A stretch of DNA of 40,723 nt from Candidatus Melainabacteria bacterium (lineage in GTDB: Bacteria > Cyanobacteriota > Vampirovibrionia > Vampirovibrionales > Vampirovibrionaceae), in assembly GCA_902168245.1 (NCBI GenBank), contig CABHPA010000063.1, forward strand, positions 1 through 40,723, given 5' to 3'. Shown here piece after piece: positions 21,561 through 30,243 of the stretch. Each line of letters starts with the position of its first letter. Positions within the stretch are counted from its first letter, which is position 1. The notes beneath the pieces were generated by a model. The model had not been told where the DNA came from. It saw only the letters and a list, made by a program, of their open reading frames with translations, and did not search any database. A program made the position numbers and the translations under genes.

Positions 21561-22223
21561 ATGCTTTTCCGCGATCGGGAAGATGCCGGGCAACAGCTTG
21601 CCAAAAGGTTAATGCCATACCAACGCGAAGATTGCATCATTCTGGCCTTGCCGCGCGGCGGCGTTCCGGTCGGTCAGGTGATTGCCCAGCAACTAGGCAA
21701 ACCGCTGGACGTGCTGGTCGTCCGAAAAATCGGGGCGCCTGGACAGCGGGAACTGGCGGTGGGTGCCATCGGCCCCGGCAACGTGGTGGTCTGGAACCAG
21801 GATGTGCTGGACTGCCTGCGCATTCAGCCCGAACTGCTGGAACCCCAAATCCAAAAGGAAAAAGCGGAGCTGGCGCGCAGGCTGGAACTGTTCAGAGGGC
21901 AGCGCCCGTTTCCGGATTTGGCGGGCAAAACGGCCATTGTGGTGGATGACGGGCTGGCGACCGGCGCGACGGCCAGGGCGGCTATTCAAGCCGTCCAGGC
22001 GCTAGGGCCGGCCAGAATCATCCTGGCGGTGCCAGTTGGCGCGCGCTCCACGGTGAGCGAGATGCGGCAGCAGGTGGATGAATTGCTCTGCCTGGAAGCG
22101 CCAGAATATTTTGAGGCGGTTAGCCAATGGTACGAAAAATTCCCGCAAAATAGCGATCAGGAAGTTATTGCCCTGCTGCGGGACGCCTGGATGTCCCAGC
22201 AGGAAAAACCAGCCTCTCTTTAA
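21561..22223 (+). CDS. Phosphoribosyltransferase family protein
   Basis: This 220-residue type I phosphoribosyltransferase-like protein has LFRDREDAGQQLAKRL at its start, ILALPRGGVPVGQVIA, VVRKIGAPGQRELAVGAI, and the PRPP-binding loop AIVVDDGLATGATARAA. This is the pattern of the stand-alone PRTases often found beside dienelactone hydrolases or in stress clusters, whose base substrate is unknown. GAGGAGAG precedes ATG 21561. A symmetric AAAAAGCGCTTTTT followed by a T-rich stretch just downstream may serve as a terminator. Confidence 0.92.
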   Translation: MLFRDREDAGQQLAKRLMPYQREDCIILALPRGGVPVGQVIAQQLGKPLDVLVVRKIGAPGQRELAVGAIGPGNVVVWNQDVLDCLRIQPELLEPQIQKEKAELARRLELFRGQRPFPDLAGKTAIVVDDGLATGATARAAIQAVQALGPARIILAVPVGARSTVSEMRQQVDELLCLEAPEYFEAVSQWYEKFPQNSDQEVIALLRDAWMSQQEKPASL

Positions 22224-22397
22224 TTAATCGAAAAAGCGCTTTTTAAATTTTTTTCAAGACGCCCTGAAAGAGTGGATGTTCCCAGTATTCATAGTTGCTT
22301 TCAGCGGGATGGCCCTTGAAATATGATGGCGATACAAAGCCTGAAAAATTTTTCTGGATGTGGTATGACTAACCCACCCATCAGGAGAGACTTACCC

Positions 22398-23447
22398 ATG
22401 AAAAAAATCCTGCTCACCCGCATTTTTCTATTGTTTTTAATTGCGCTCGCCAGTTACGCCCCGCAGAACCGGGCAATGGCGGAATCCGTGACCAGCGCGC
22501 AGGATGTGAACCTGTCCGCCCAGCACTTGGATAACGCTGCAGCAGGCCGAGATATTGCCCTGGACAACGTGGTGGTGGCGGGCAAACTGTCCGCAGGCCG
22601 CAATATTAGTTGTCAGGGTTGCACGGTATCCGGTCAGGTCTCCGCCGGAAGGGACATTCAGCTTGCCCAATGCCCGGAAGTTTTGGGCGTCACCAGCGGA
22701 AGGAACGCCGAAATCAGCCAAGCCAGAATTTTAACCCGCATCGCCTCCGGCAACGACGTCAGCCTGAACGATGTCTCGGTTGAAAACGGCCTCAGCGCCG
22801 GGAACGAGGTGCAGGCCAAAAATTCCAGCATCAACGGCCCGTTGTCGCTGGGCGGCCATTACTTAAAGCTGGATCACTCCACCACAGGCCACATCCGCTT
22901 CCACAACGACGACGCCCTCACCAGTTTCGGCGACGGCAACGTGGTGCGCGGCAATGTCCATAGCAATATCAGCATCAGCCGTCATGGTTCTTCTTATGTC
23001 AGCGTGTCGCATTCCAGCCTTTCCTCGGTGAACGGGTATACGATTAAAAGCGATGGCGGCACATCGGCCCAGACAGCGCAAACCACGGTCATCACGCCGG
23101 ATCAGGTCATTTACGTGAACGGCTTGAAAGTATCCGGCAGCGGGCCAAAGACATACGCGCAATACCAGAGCGAGCATCCCGGCGCACCCACCGTCCACGG
23201 GCCGGGATGGAACGGCGAGAACACCGCCGACCACCAGGCCGCCGATGCCAAACGCGATTCCAAAACGCCGGTCAACATTCTGGACGTGATGAACAACAGC
23301 GTGGTAAACGGGCAAGTGGTGTTCGACAGCGGCTACGGGAAAATCCGAGTATACAAGGGTTCCCAGTTTAACGGCAAGGTGGTGAACGGCATCGTTGAAA
23401 AAATGCCCGAAGCCATGGCCACCGTCCCGGAACAAGCGCCCCGATAA
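22398..23447 (+). CDS. Secreted beta-solenoid repeat protein (bactofilin-like pattern)
   Basis: This 349-residue protein starts with a signal peptide (MKKILLTRIFLLFLIALASYA). Residues about 50-160 hold six near-repeats of 16-18 residues, each with a turn such as SAGRNI, SAGRDI, TSGRNA, ASGNDV or SAGNEV followed by alternating small/hydrophobic residues. That period fits a right-handed beta-solenoid like bactofilins or polymer-forming adhesins. A His/Ser-rich middle, an Asn/Gly-rich linker and a second short solenoid part (NNSVVNGQVVFDSGYGKIRVYKG in outline) follow. It may assemble at the cell surface. AGGAGAG precedes the ATG. It is convergent with the MFS gene: only 2 nt separate the stops. 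Confidence 0.8.
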   Translation: MKKILLTRIFLLFLIALASYAPQNRAMAESVTSAQDVNLSAQHLDNAAAGRDIALDNVVVAGKLSAGRNISCQGCTVSGQVSAGRDIQLAQCPEVLGVTSGRNAEISQARILTRIASGNDVSLNDVSVENGLSAGNEVQAKNSSINGPLSLGGHYLKLDHSTTGHIRFHNDDALTSFGDGNVVRGNVHSNISISRHGSSYVSVSHSSLSSVNGYTIKSDGGTSAQTAQTTVITPDQVIYVNGLKVSGSGPKTYAQYQSEHPGAPTVHGPGWNGENTADHQAADAKRDSKTPVNILDVMNNSVVNGQVVFDSGYGKIRVYKGSQFNGKVVNGIVEKMPEAMATVPEQAPR

Positions 23448-23449
23448 AC

Positions 23450-24814
23450 TCAGGCGGTTTCCACGGGGTGTCGGTCGTTGTTGCGTTCCAGCCGGAACGC
23501 CAATAACACGGCGCATGCCACCGTAATGGCCGCCACCGGCAGAATAACCCGGTAGCCGTAGCAGTCGGCCAGCCAGCCGGTAATAAACAGGCTGTACAGT
23601 TGCGGCATGGAAATAAACAGGTTATACAAGCCGGAATAAACGCCCTCGCTTTGGCGGGGGCATTGTTTGAACAACAGGGACAAGGGCAGCACAATCATGC
23701 CCGCAAAGCTGACACCCAGAAACACGCACATCACCATCACCGAAGCCAGCGATGCGGCCAGCCAGTAACCCGCTGCGCAGACCAGGGCAAACAGGGACAG
23801 GCTCAAAATCAGTATCAGCCGGTTATCCAGCCGATCGGCCAGCTTGCCCAGCGGCAGGGCGGAAGCCACCGTCACCAGCGTCAGCACCGCCAGGCACAGG
23901 TTGGCGTCGCCATAAGCCAGGCGCAGTTCCTTGGTAGCCATTAGGATAAAAAAGGCCCGCAAGGCCTGAATGCCCAGCCATGCGAAAAAAATGGCCAAAA
24001 AGAGCCGGAAAATATTCCGCTGCCCCGGCAAAACGGCCAGTTTGTACTCCACTCCCGGCAGCAGGCTGATCAGCGGGCATACATAAAACAGCAGGTGCAA
24101 GGGACTGACCAGCGCCTTCATGGCCGCTTTTTGCCCAGGGGTTTGAACCGGCGGCGTTCCGACATTTTGCCGAGGGCCGGGCGCGTAGCGAAATACCAGC
24201 ACAAAGGTGAGCAGCAGCACCAGCGCGCCACAGGCGGCAGGCCAGGGGGAATTGCCCAGCAGCTTGAACAGCATGAACATGCAGAACCCGCCCAGCCCCG
24301 AAAACAAAGCTACAAAGCCACTCACCATCCCTTTTTGCGGGGCCAGCGCCTTGCGGTTGGAGGTTTCCGTGATCAAGGCCCGGTAACTCACATTCAGCAC
24401 GTTAAAACTGACAAAAAACAGGGCAATGGCGATGACCAGCGCCCACAACGACAATTTGAGCGTAAACAGCACCGTACACACCAGCGCATAGAACACGGCC
24501 TGCCGCATGATGAACTGTCGGCTGACGCCACGGGCAATCAAGCGATCCCCCAGCCAGCCCATCAGCGGTTGAACGATAATCCCCGCCAGCGGGCCAAAAC
24601 TCAGCACCATGCCAATCATCACGGCCTTGCCCAATGGCAGGCTCCAGCCGCCCCAAGGTAAAACCAAACGCGCCGTCCCCGCACCGGAAAACGCCTGATC
24701 CAGCAGCACCTGGAACTGGGTAGCGTCCAGCGCCAGCGCCATTTCAATACCGAACCAGCCAACAGTAAGGTATAGTAGGGCGTTCAGGTTGGGAATCTTC
24801 AGGGCCGTCTTCAT
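23450..24814 (-). CDS. MFS transporter, SLC45/sugar-porter-like
   Basis: This 454-residue inner-membrane protein has about twelve helices. The opening LLYLTVGWFGIEMALALDATQFQVLLD resembles the SLC45/GPH sugar transporter start, and MGWLGDRL and LGKLADRLDNRL are the MFS loop motifs of both halves. The substrate is likely a sugar or glycoside but cannot be told. ATG 24814 has GTGGAG 6 nt upstream; the longer frame opens with TTG. It starts 10 nt after the PlsC stop, so the two form an operon. Confidence 0.85.
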   Translation of the reverse strand: MKTALKIPNLNALLYLTVGWFGIEMALALDATQFQVLLDQAFSGAGTARLVLPWGGWSLPLGKAVMIGMVLSFGPLAGIIVQPLMGWLGDRLIARGVSRQFIMRQAVFYALVCTVLFTLKLSLWALVIAIALFFVSFNVLNVSYRALITETSNRKALAPQKGMVSGFVALFSGLGGFCMFMLFKLLGNSPWPAACGALVLLLTFVLVFRYAPGPRQNVGTPPVQTPGQKAAMKALVSPLHLLFYVCPLISLLPGVEYKLAVLPGQRNIFRLFLAIFFAWLGIQALRAFFILMATKELRLAYGDANLCLAVLTLVTVASALPLGKLADRLDNRLILILSLSLFALVCAAGYWLAASLASVMVMCVFLGVSFAGMIVLPLSLLFKQCPRQSEGVYSGLYNLFISMPQLYSLFITGWLADCYGYRVILPVAAITVACAVLLAFRLERNNDRHPVETA

Positions 24815-24824
24815 ATTCACTCCA

Positions 24825-25547
24825 CTAACTTTCAATCCAGCCGCTATTCACAGGCCCGGTCATCGGCATAAAGGCCGGATACGCCAGGGCAGCCCGATCC
24901 AACGCCACCTTCAGCGTCATGACGCGATGTTCCAGCGTTTTTATCACTTTAGCGCGATTTTCGGGATGTGTCACGGATGCGGCAGCCATACCCAACGGCT
25001 CCCCGAATTCCAGAATAACCTTGCGGAAAATCGGCAGCTTGCACACTTGCGGCCATGCCTCAAACCCGCCGTGAATGGCAAACGGCACAATGGACGCGCC
25101 GCTTTTTTCCTGCAAATAGGCCACCCCCTCGTGAAACGGGTTCAACTCCCCGTCCTGGGTCAACTGGCCTTCTGGAAAAATACAGATGATCCCATTGCCC
25201 TGAAGCGCCCGAATGGCGTCCAGCAGCGCCCGTTTTTCCCGCCCCTTGTACAGCGGGATGATGTTGCCATACGGCACCAGCCTGCCAATCATCCCCCAAC
25301 CGAACACCTCTTCGGTCATCATGAACCGGAAGTACCGGGAGCAGGAGACCAGTACGGCCAGGCTGTCCAGAAAGCCGGTGTGATTGCCCGCCAGAATAAC
25401 GCCGCCCCGACACGACCGCAGGTGATGCAGCCCCCGCACCTCAAACCCGAAAAACGGCCTGAGCAAAAGCCATGCAATCAGTCGCAGCAAACCGAACGGA
25501 ATTTCAAAATCGCTTTTACGCTCCCGGTTTTGAGGCTGGTTTTTCAT
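24825..25547 (-). CDS. 1-acyl-glycerol-3-phosphate acyltransferase family (PlsC-like)
   Basis: This 240-residue membrane-associated acyltransferase adds an acyl chain to lysophosphatidate or a related acceptor. Motifs are NHTGFLDS (H-x4-D catalytic pair) near residue 56, YGNIIPLYKGREKRALLDAI, and the acceptor-binding FPEGQLT. An N-terminal hydrophobic helix (LLRLIAWLLLRPFFGFEV) anchors it. ATG 25547 has AAGGAG 9 nt upstream; the frame extends 34 codons further without support. It heads an operon with the MFS transporter. An alternative role in lyso-lipid or glycolipid acylation cannot be excluded. Confidence 0.9.
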   Translation of the reverse strand: MKNQPQNRERKSDFEIPFGLLRLIAWLLLRPFFGFEVRGLHHLRSCRGGVILAGNHTGFLDSLAVLVSCSRYFRFMMTEEVFGWGMIGRLVPYGNIIPLYKGREKRALLDAIRALQGNGIICIFPEGQLTQDGELNPFHEGVAYLQEKSGASIVPFAIHGGFEAWPQVCKLPIFRKVILEFGEPLGMAAASVTHPENRAKVIKTLEHRVMTLKVALDRAALAYPAFMPMTGPVNSGWIES

Positions 25548-25693
25548 GGCCTGACTCCTTGTAATATTGAGTGATACAGGGGGCATTTCGGGCCGTATGG
25601 GGGCCGTGAAATTTCGAAGTCCGGTAGATTGGGTTCCAGCATTCACCATAACGGGTTGATCAATCGCTTACCCCTCCGTCCATAACAGACCCT

Positions 25694-25724
25694 TAAACTG
25701 TCACAATACAAATGGTACAGTTTA
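25694..25724 (+). promoter_or_regulatory. Inverted-repeat operator before the small membrane protein and GntR genes
   Basis: TAAACTGT (25694-25701) and ACAGTTTA (25717-25724) form a perfect 8-bp inverted repeat with a 15-nt spacer, 95 nt before the first ATG of the operon. A GntR-type regulator in the same operon is a natural candidate to bind it. No secure -35/-10 pair was assigned here. Confidence 0.6.
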
Positions 25725-25819
25725 CCCATTGGTTGTTACACTATATTCATCAGCATCAAGCAAGCGACACGCTTTGGATATGCTGCCAACCTATCGTTTG
25801 TACCCAACAGGAATTGGCC

Positions 25820-26125
25820 ATGAACCCTATGAAAGATCGCCTACTGTCACAAGGATGTTGGATTCAGGCGGCACCGGGCCGGTGGTGTGATCGGGACGGT
25901 AAAACAGCGCACGGCATCTACCACCCTACCGGGTGGATTGTCATTGCCTTGTGCCGGTTATTGGCGTTCAGATTACCCGCACAGGCCGCCCCTTACCAAA
26001 TGGCCCTTTACCTGGCCCTGGGCGCTGCCCTAGCCGGGGGATTCATATGGCTCTCGCCCGCCTATGCAAAGCGGCAGGGAACAGGCTCATCGCATCAAAA
26101 AATTTCCGCAAATTTTTTAGTTTAA
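25820..26125 (+). CDS. Small membrane protein upstream of a GntR regulator
   Basis: This 101-residue protein has a polar N-terminal half with Cys13 and Cys23 (QGCWIQAAPGRWCDRDGKTA), a moderately hydrophobic stretch (GWIVIALCRLLAF) and a clear membrane helix (MALYLALGAALAGGFIWLSP), then a basic tail. No family is recognised. ATG 25820 has CAGGAA upstream. The gene ends 13 nt before the GntR gene, so the two form an operon under the operator at 25694. A sensor or anchor role beside the regulator is possible. Confidence 0.65.
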   Translation: MNPMKDRLLSQGCWIQAAPGRWCDRDGKTAHGIYHPTGWIVIALCRLLAFRLPAQAAPYQMALYLALGAALAGGFIWLSPAYAKRQGTGSSHQKISANFLV

Positions 26126-26138
26126 AGGAGTCCCGTTT

Positions 26139-27107
26139 ATGGAGCTGTCCATTCAAAAAAACACCAGTATTTCCATCCACGAGCAATTAGTCACCCAGAT
26201 TTCCATGCAAATCGCCGCCGGTCTGCTCAAGCCGGGGGGCAAGCTGCCCAGCATCCGGGCGCTGTCCGACAAACTGGGAATCCACCATAACACGTGCCTC
26301 AGCGCTTACAAGGAACTGGAAAAAGGCGGCTTAATCGAAATCCGACACGGGAGCGGCGTTCGGGTATCTGTCACCGATCAGGACGGGCAAAGGGGTGACT
26401 TTCCAAGATCCTCCGAAAACATCAGCCTGGCGCAACTGGCCGAGTTTTTCATCCAGCAGGTGCAGCGCAAGGGCATCCGCTGGGAAGACGCCCAGGAAGC
26501 GCTGGAGCAGGCCCGGCAAAACCTCAGCGAGCAGGTGCGCCAGCCCTTGGTGTTCGTGGACATTCACGCGGATATTCTGCCCGTCTTTCAGGGCGAATTG
26601 CAAAACGCCCTGAAGCGACCCGTCCATAAAACCACCCTGGGGCAGTTAAACCCACTGGCCGAGACAGGCAGCCATTTCATCGTGAGCCGTTACCATTACC
26701 AGAGCCTGAAAGACACCCTGCGGGACGCCTGGGGCGCGGAACTGACGGACAGCCAGATTAGCGAGCGAATTACCATGATTGACGTGGGCGCCGTTCGGCA
26801 GGAACTGGATTTAATTAAGCAACTGCCGCCGGATTCGCTGGTTACGGTGATTTCCAAAAGCACCATTATTTTGCAGCAGGCCGAAGCGGTGATTAAAGCC
26901 CTGCGCGGCGAGGAAATCTTCATTCGCCCCATTCAGGCCGGGCATGAGAGCCTGGCCGAAATTCAGCGGGTACTGAAACGCTCGCATGCGGTTTTTGCGG
27001 ACTGGCTTTGCGTGGAGGAACTGCAAACCATGACCCGCAAGCCTGTCCATACCATCCGAACCATCCCGCCGCACGAACTGGAAAAGCTCAAGGCGTTCCA
27101 GGGCTGA
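26139..27107 (+). CDS. GntR-family transcriptional regulator with an unusual effector domain
   Basis: This 322-residue protein has an N-terminal winged helix (residues 1-70): SIHEQLVTQISMQIAAGLLKPGG in outline, KLPSIRALSDKLGIHHNTCLSAYKELEKGG and LIEIRHGSGVRV, the GntR/YtrA pattern. The long C-terminal part is not the usual FCD, UTRA or short YtrA tail. It has alternating strands and helices (VFVDIHADILPVFQGEL, HFIVSRYHYQSLKDTL, SLVTVISKSTIILQQAEAVI) that suggest a periplasmic-binding-protein-like sensor. AAAGGAG precedes the ATG. It probably controls its own operon through the inverted repeat at 25694. Confidence 0.87.
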   Translation: MELSIQKNTSISIHEQLVTQISMQIAAGLLKPGGKLPSIRALSDKLGIHHNTCLSAYKELEKGGLIEIRHGSGVRVSVTDQDGQRGDFPRSSENISLAQLAEFFIQQVQRKGIRWEDAQEALEQARQNLSEQVRQPLVFVDIHADILPVFQGELQNALKRPVHKTTLGQLNPLAETGSHFIVSRYHYQSLKDTLRDAWGAELTDSQISERITMIDVGAVRQELDLIKQLPPDSLVTVISKSTIILQQAEAVIKALRGEEIFIRPIQAGHESLAEIQRVLKRSHAVFADWLCVEELQTMTRKPVHTIRTIPPHELEKLKAFQG

Positions 27108-27154
27108 CTCGCCCGCTACTGCATTTAGAAGGCGCTGATAATTCCGAAAGAAAA

Positions 27155-27940
27155 TTAATAGCCCGCTTTTTGCAGCTGCAAGGTTTTGGCGAACAATGCC
27201 TTCACCCGCCGCCAGGCGTCATCGGCGGCGGAAGGATCGTAGTCCGCCCGCTGATCGCAGAAAAAACCGTGGCCGGTGTTGGAGTAGCGAATCACCTCAT
27301 GCCTCACCCCGGCCTCTTTCAGGGCTTGTTCCACCACCACGGTGTCCTGGTGCGGAATCAACGGATCCTCTTCCCCGAAAAAGCACAGGATTTCACCCTG
27401 GATTTCTTTGGAATGCCTGACCGTGGGTTGCCCGCCACCCGGCGCGGAAGTAGCCACCCCACCGGCGTAAAAAGAGGCGGTGCCCACGATTTCTTTCATA
27501 CCGGCGGCAATATAAGCCACATGGCCGCCAAAGCAGAAACCGACGCACCCCATGCGATCCTTAATCGCCACGTCTTTACGTTCCTGCAAAAACTGGATGA
27601 CCGCGCGCAAGTCCACCAGCAAGCCTTCGCGGGTACTGGCTTCTTTGTGCCTGCGCCCAATAACCACGTCGCGATCGGTATAAGACAGATCCACGTTGGG
27701 CGTGGTGCGGTGGTAATAATTCGGAGCAATCGCCACATAGCCTTCGCCCGCCAGTCGCTCGACCACTTCCTGAATATGGCCGTTCACGCCAAAAATTTCC
27801 ATCAGCACAATCACCGCAGGCCACGAGCCCGGTTGTTTGGGCGTTGCCATATAGCATTGCATGGGATTGCCATTAATGTCGATAGTCACCCATTGCGTAT
27901 CCAGCTTGTGACGAAGCGAATCGGAAGCCTGCCTGCTCAT
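27155..27940 (-). CDS. Dienelactone hydrolase family protein
   Basis: This 261-residue alpha/beta-hydrolase is of the dienelactone hydrolase type. The opening AVIVLMEIFGVNGHIQEVVERLAGEGYVAIAP in outline is diagnostic. The nucleophile is Cys in GFCFGGH, with the acid Asp in FFGEEDPLIP and His in SNTGHGFFCD, completing a Cys-Asp-His triad. No signal peptide is present. Members hydrolyse dienelactone in aromatic degradation, but many are general esterases; there are no aromatic catabolism genes nearby. The ATG has AGGGGATATC upstream. Convergent with the GntR gene. Confidence 0.92.
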   Translation of the reverse strand: MSRQASDSLRHKLDTQWVTIDINGNPMQCYMATPKQPGSWPAVIVLMEIFGVNGHIQEVVERLAGEGYVAIAPNYYHRTTPNVDLSYTDRDVVIGRRHKEASTREGLLVDLRAVIQFLQERKDVAIKDRMGCVGFCFGGHVAYIAAGMKEIVGTASFYAGGVATSAPGGGQPTVRHSKEIQGEILCFFGEEDPLIPHQDTVVVEQALKEAGVRHEVIRYSNTGHGFFCDQRADYDPSAADDAWRRVKALFAKTLQLQKAGY

Positions 27941-28495
27941 TCGATATCCCCTATCAGGTTCACGTCTTTATATTCACACCACTAAGAAAAGGTTCTGGAT
28001 ATTATCCCTTAAAATCGCGTTCCCGCAAACTCATCCTTGAAGGCGCGCGCCAAACGCCAGGACAAGAACCGGGATCGCATGACGCCCCATGCTTTTAAGC
28101 GATTCCCAAGGCGAAAATCAGGCCATTGGCCGGTAACAAGCCTTTACATTTAGACGGCTTGCGAATAGACGACTTCCGCCAACGTATGACATAATAGCCC
28201 TTGCAATCACCCGGCATGAAAGATCCGGGCAAGTTCCCACGCTGACAGCGCTTCGGGCCTATAGCGCCGAACGAACGGTGACTGATAATAACCGGAAACT
28301 GAGGCTGAAAGCCTGGGGGGTAGCCAATATTCAAACACTCCAGGCAAACACGACAGGCTGAGCAAACCCGAAACCGCAATGAGCGGAACCCGGACAAGCA
28401 ACCGGGACAAACACCCGAAGCGCCACGCTCCGCCCGTTACAGACCACAAAAGGCAATGCCGTACAACAGTATACAGAGGTATAGAGGACTAGCGC
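27941..28495 (+). other. Intergenic region upstream of the glycine-zipper gene
   Basis: These 555 nt contain a GGCGCGCGCC palindrome near 28042-28051 and several small frames without ribosome sites. No secure gene, terminator or promoter is seen; a CATAAT near 28190 has no good -35. Confidence 0.35.
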
Positions 28496-29089
28496 ATGAA
28501 GATGATTGGCATGAACACCAAGACCGCAATCGCAACCCTGATCCTGACGGGCCTTTGCACGGTTTTTACGCCCGTTTCGCATGCCGATGGCGGTTATTAC
28601 GACCAGGTGTATACCCCTCGGCTCACCCCCAGAATCAAGCCGATTTCCTCCCAGCCGGACTACTACGCGCAACCGGCCACATCTTACACCCAGCCCGCCT
28701 ACGACGAGCAACCCACCCTGTACGGTTACGATCGCCGGGAAAGCCATAACCGAACCATCTCCGAAAAAATCGAGGACGGTTTTCGCGATTTGTGGCATAG
28801 TCCCACCATTCGCAAAGGCATCGTGGGCGCAGGCGCAGGCGTGGGCATAGCCGCCATTACCGAAAAAAACCTGCTGAAGGGTGGCCTGGTTGGCGCAGGC
28901 GTGGGCATTGGGGTTAGCGCCATGGATGACAGCTATTACTTCAAACGGCACCCGTTAATTCGCCGCACCGGCAAAGGGGCCGCCATAGGCGTGGGAGCCG
29001 CCGCCATTACCAGCGCAGCCGCCTTATGGCCCGCCGCTGCCGTGGGCGCAGGCATCGGCGCGGGTATCCATTACATTAAGACCCATTAA
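28496..29089 (+). CDS. Exported glycine-zipper protein
   Basis: This 197-residue protein has a signal peptide (AIATLILTGLCTVFTPVSHA), then a Tyr/Pro/Gln-rich region (residues about 30-80: QPDYYAQPATSYTQPAYDE), an amphipathic helix (SEKIEDGFRDLWHSPT) and a C-terminal hydrophobic half with repeated glycine zippers (GIVGAGAGVGIAAI, GGLVGAGVGIGVSAM, GAAIGVGAAAI, AVGAGIGAGIHY). Such zippers form packed membrane helices or oligomers in outer-membrane lipoproteins and pores. No lipobox is visible. AGAGGA precedes the ATG. Probably a cell-envelope component of unknown role. Confidence 0.8.
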   Translation: MKMIGMNTKTAIATLILTGLCTVFTPVSHADGGYYDQVYTPRLTPRIKPISSQPDYYAQPATSYTQPAYDEQPTLYGYDRRESHNRTISEKIEDGFRDLWHSPTIRKGIVGAGAGVGIAAITEKNLLKGGLVGAGVGIGVSAMDDSYYFKRHPLIRRTGKGAAIGVGAAAITSAAALWPAAAVGAGIGAGIHYIKTH

Positions 29090-29371
29090 TTGCTTCGCAC
29101 GGCATATAGGGCCGGAGCGACCTTGCGACGATCCGCCCGGTTCCCACAGGCTTAAAAAGCCTGGCCAGACGATGTTTTCGGGTTTACCAGCATGTTCCTA
29201 CATATCCTGCGCATATATATGCCTGGTCAGCCCCGCATATCACCCAGGCGGCTAGCTGATATAAAGCCATATTTAATGCTAAATAATAGGGTTAAAGTAA
29301 GCTACAATACCAAAAGGATGAGTTATCGGTTTTTTGAGTGAGTTTTCCATACAGGGGGAGAAGCAGCAATC

Positions 29372-29647
29372 ATGATTTCAAAGCGGGTATACCTGTTTTT
29401 GACAGGGGGTTTACTGCTGTTGAGCATCGGAACTGGTTTCACCATGCAACGCCAGCACGAACCCGATCGCATTGCCATGCAGGCACTGGAAACCGCCCGC
29501 CTTCAACTGCACAAGGCCAGCCACCAAAGCCAATCCACCCACCAGAACCGGGCGCTCAAGCTGATTCGGGAAGCCATGCAGGAAATAAAAGCAGACTCCA
29601 TCGAAACCCTGAAACCCGCAAACGAAAGCCGGCCCACCGCCGGCTAA
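29372..29647 (+). CDS. Small exported helical protein
   Basis: This 91-residue protein starts with a signal peptide or anchor (MISKRVYLFLTGGLLLLSIGTGF), then a charged helical part with LETARLQLHKA and RALKLIREAMQEIKAD, a pattern of paired helices of about 20 residues seen in small periplasmic proteins of cyanobacteria and planctomycetes. No named family is assigned. GGGGGAG lies about 15 nt before the ATG. It follows the glycine-zipper gene by 280 nt. Confidence 0.65.
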   Translation: MISKRVYLFLTGGLLLLSIGTGFTMQRQHEPDRIAMQALETARLQLHKASHQSQSTHQNRALKLIREAMQEIKADSIETLKPANESRPTAG

Positions 29648-29703
29648 CGAAATGCTTGATATGATCTTCAGCCCGTATGCTGAAAAATATCGGCTGTAAT
29701 GGT

Positions 29704-30243
29704 TTACGAGGAGGACTTGGCTTGATTCATACTGCCCCACAGGCTGAACACGATAATTCCCAGGCCCACAGCCATGGCAGTGTGCGTAAGGCCATAGGCG
29801 GCAGCCCGCAAAATATGGTTGCCCATAAACAGGGATTCGTTCAGCACGGTAAAGTCCATTTGTCCGCCGCGAACGCCCAGTAAAAAATGGTAGCCCTTGT
29901 ACAGCATTAAAACAACCGCCGCCACCGAACCGGGCAAATACAGGCAAGTTCCCAGTTTCAGCGTTTTTTCGGGCAAGGGGCGAAACCCCAGTGACAAGCT
30001 CAGATACAGCATCCAGGTAACGGCCAGCGGAATCAGTACTCCAATCAGGAAGGTATGCCCATGCACCAGCGCCAGGTTAATAATGGATTCCAGGTGGGCG
30101 CCAGCGGGCAGAGCAGCGGAAACCGGCGCTTTCTTGGCGGATTCCTGAAACATGATTCCCATTAAAAGGGCCACTACCAGCATGACAATAGAGAACCGCA
30201 GATAGAGTCTGTAAAATTTGCCGTAATAATCAGGCATGGTCAT
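29704..30243 (-). CDS. Hypothetical four- to five-helix membrane protein
   Basis: This 179-residue protein has hydrophobic helices at about residues 17-33, 55-84, 95-115 and 145-168. Histidines sit in or next to membrane segments (NLALVHGHTFLIG, LYKGYHFLLG, GNHILRAAAYGLTHTAM). That resembles small heme- or quinone-linked membrane proteins, but I cannot name the family. GAGG nine nt before the ATG supports the start (ATG 30243; a second ATG follows two codons later). Transcribed alone and convergent with the 29372 gene. Confidence 0.75.
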   Translation of the reverse strand: MTMPDYYGKFYRLYLRFSIVMLVVALLMGIMFQESAKKAPVSAALPAGAHLESIINLALVHGHTFLIGVLIPLAVTWMLYLSLSLGFRPLPEKTLKLGTCLYLPGSVAAVVLMLYKGYHFLLGVRGGQMDFTVLNESLFMGNHILRAAAYGLTHTAMAVGLGIIVFSLWGSMNQAKSSS

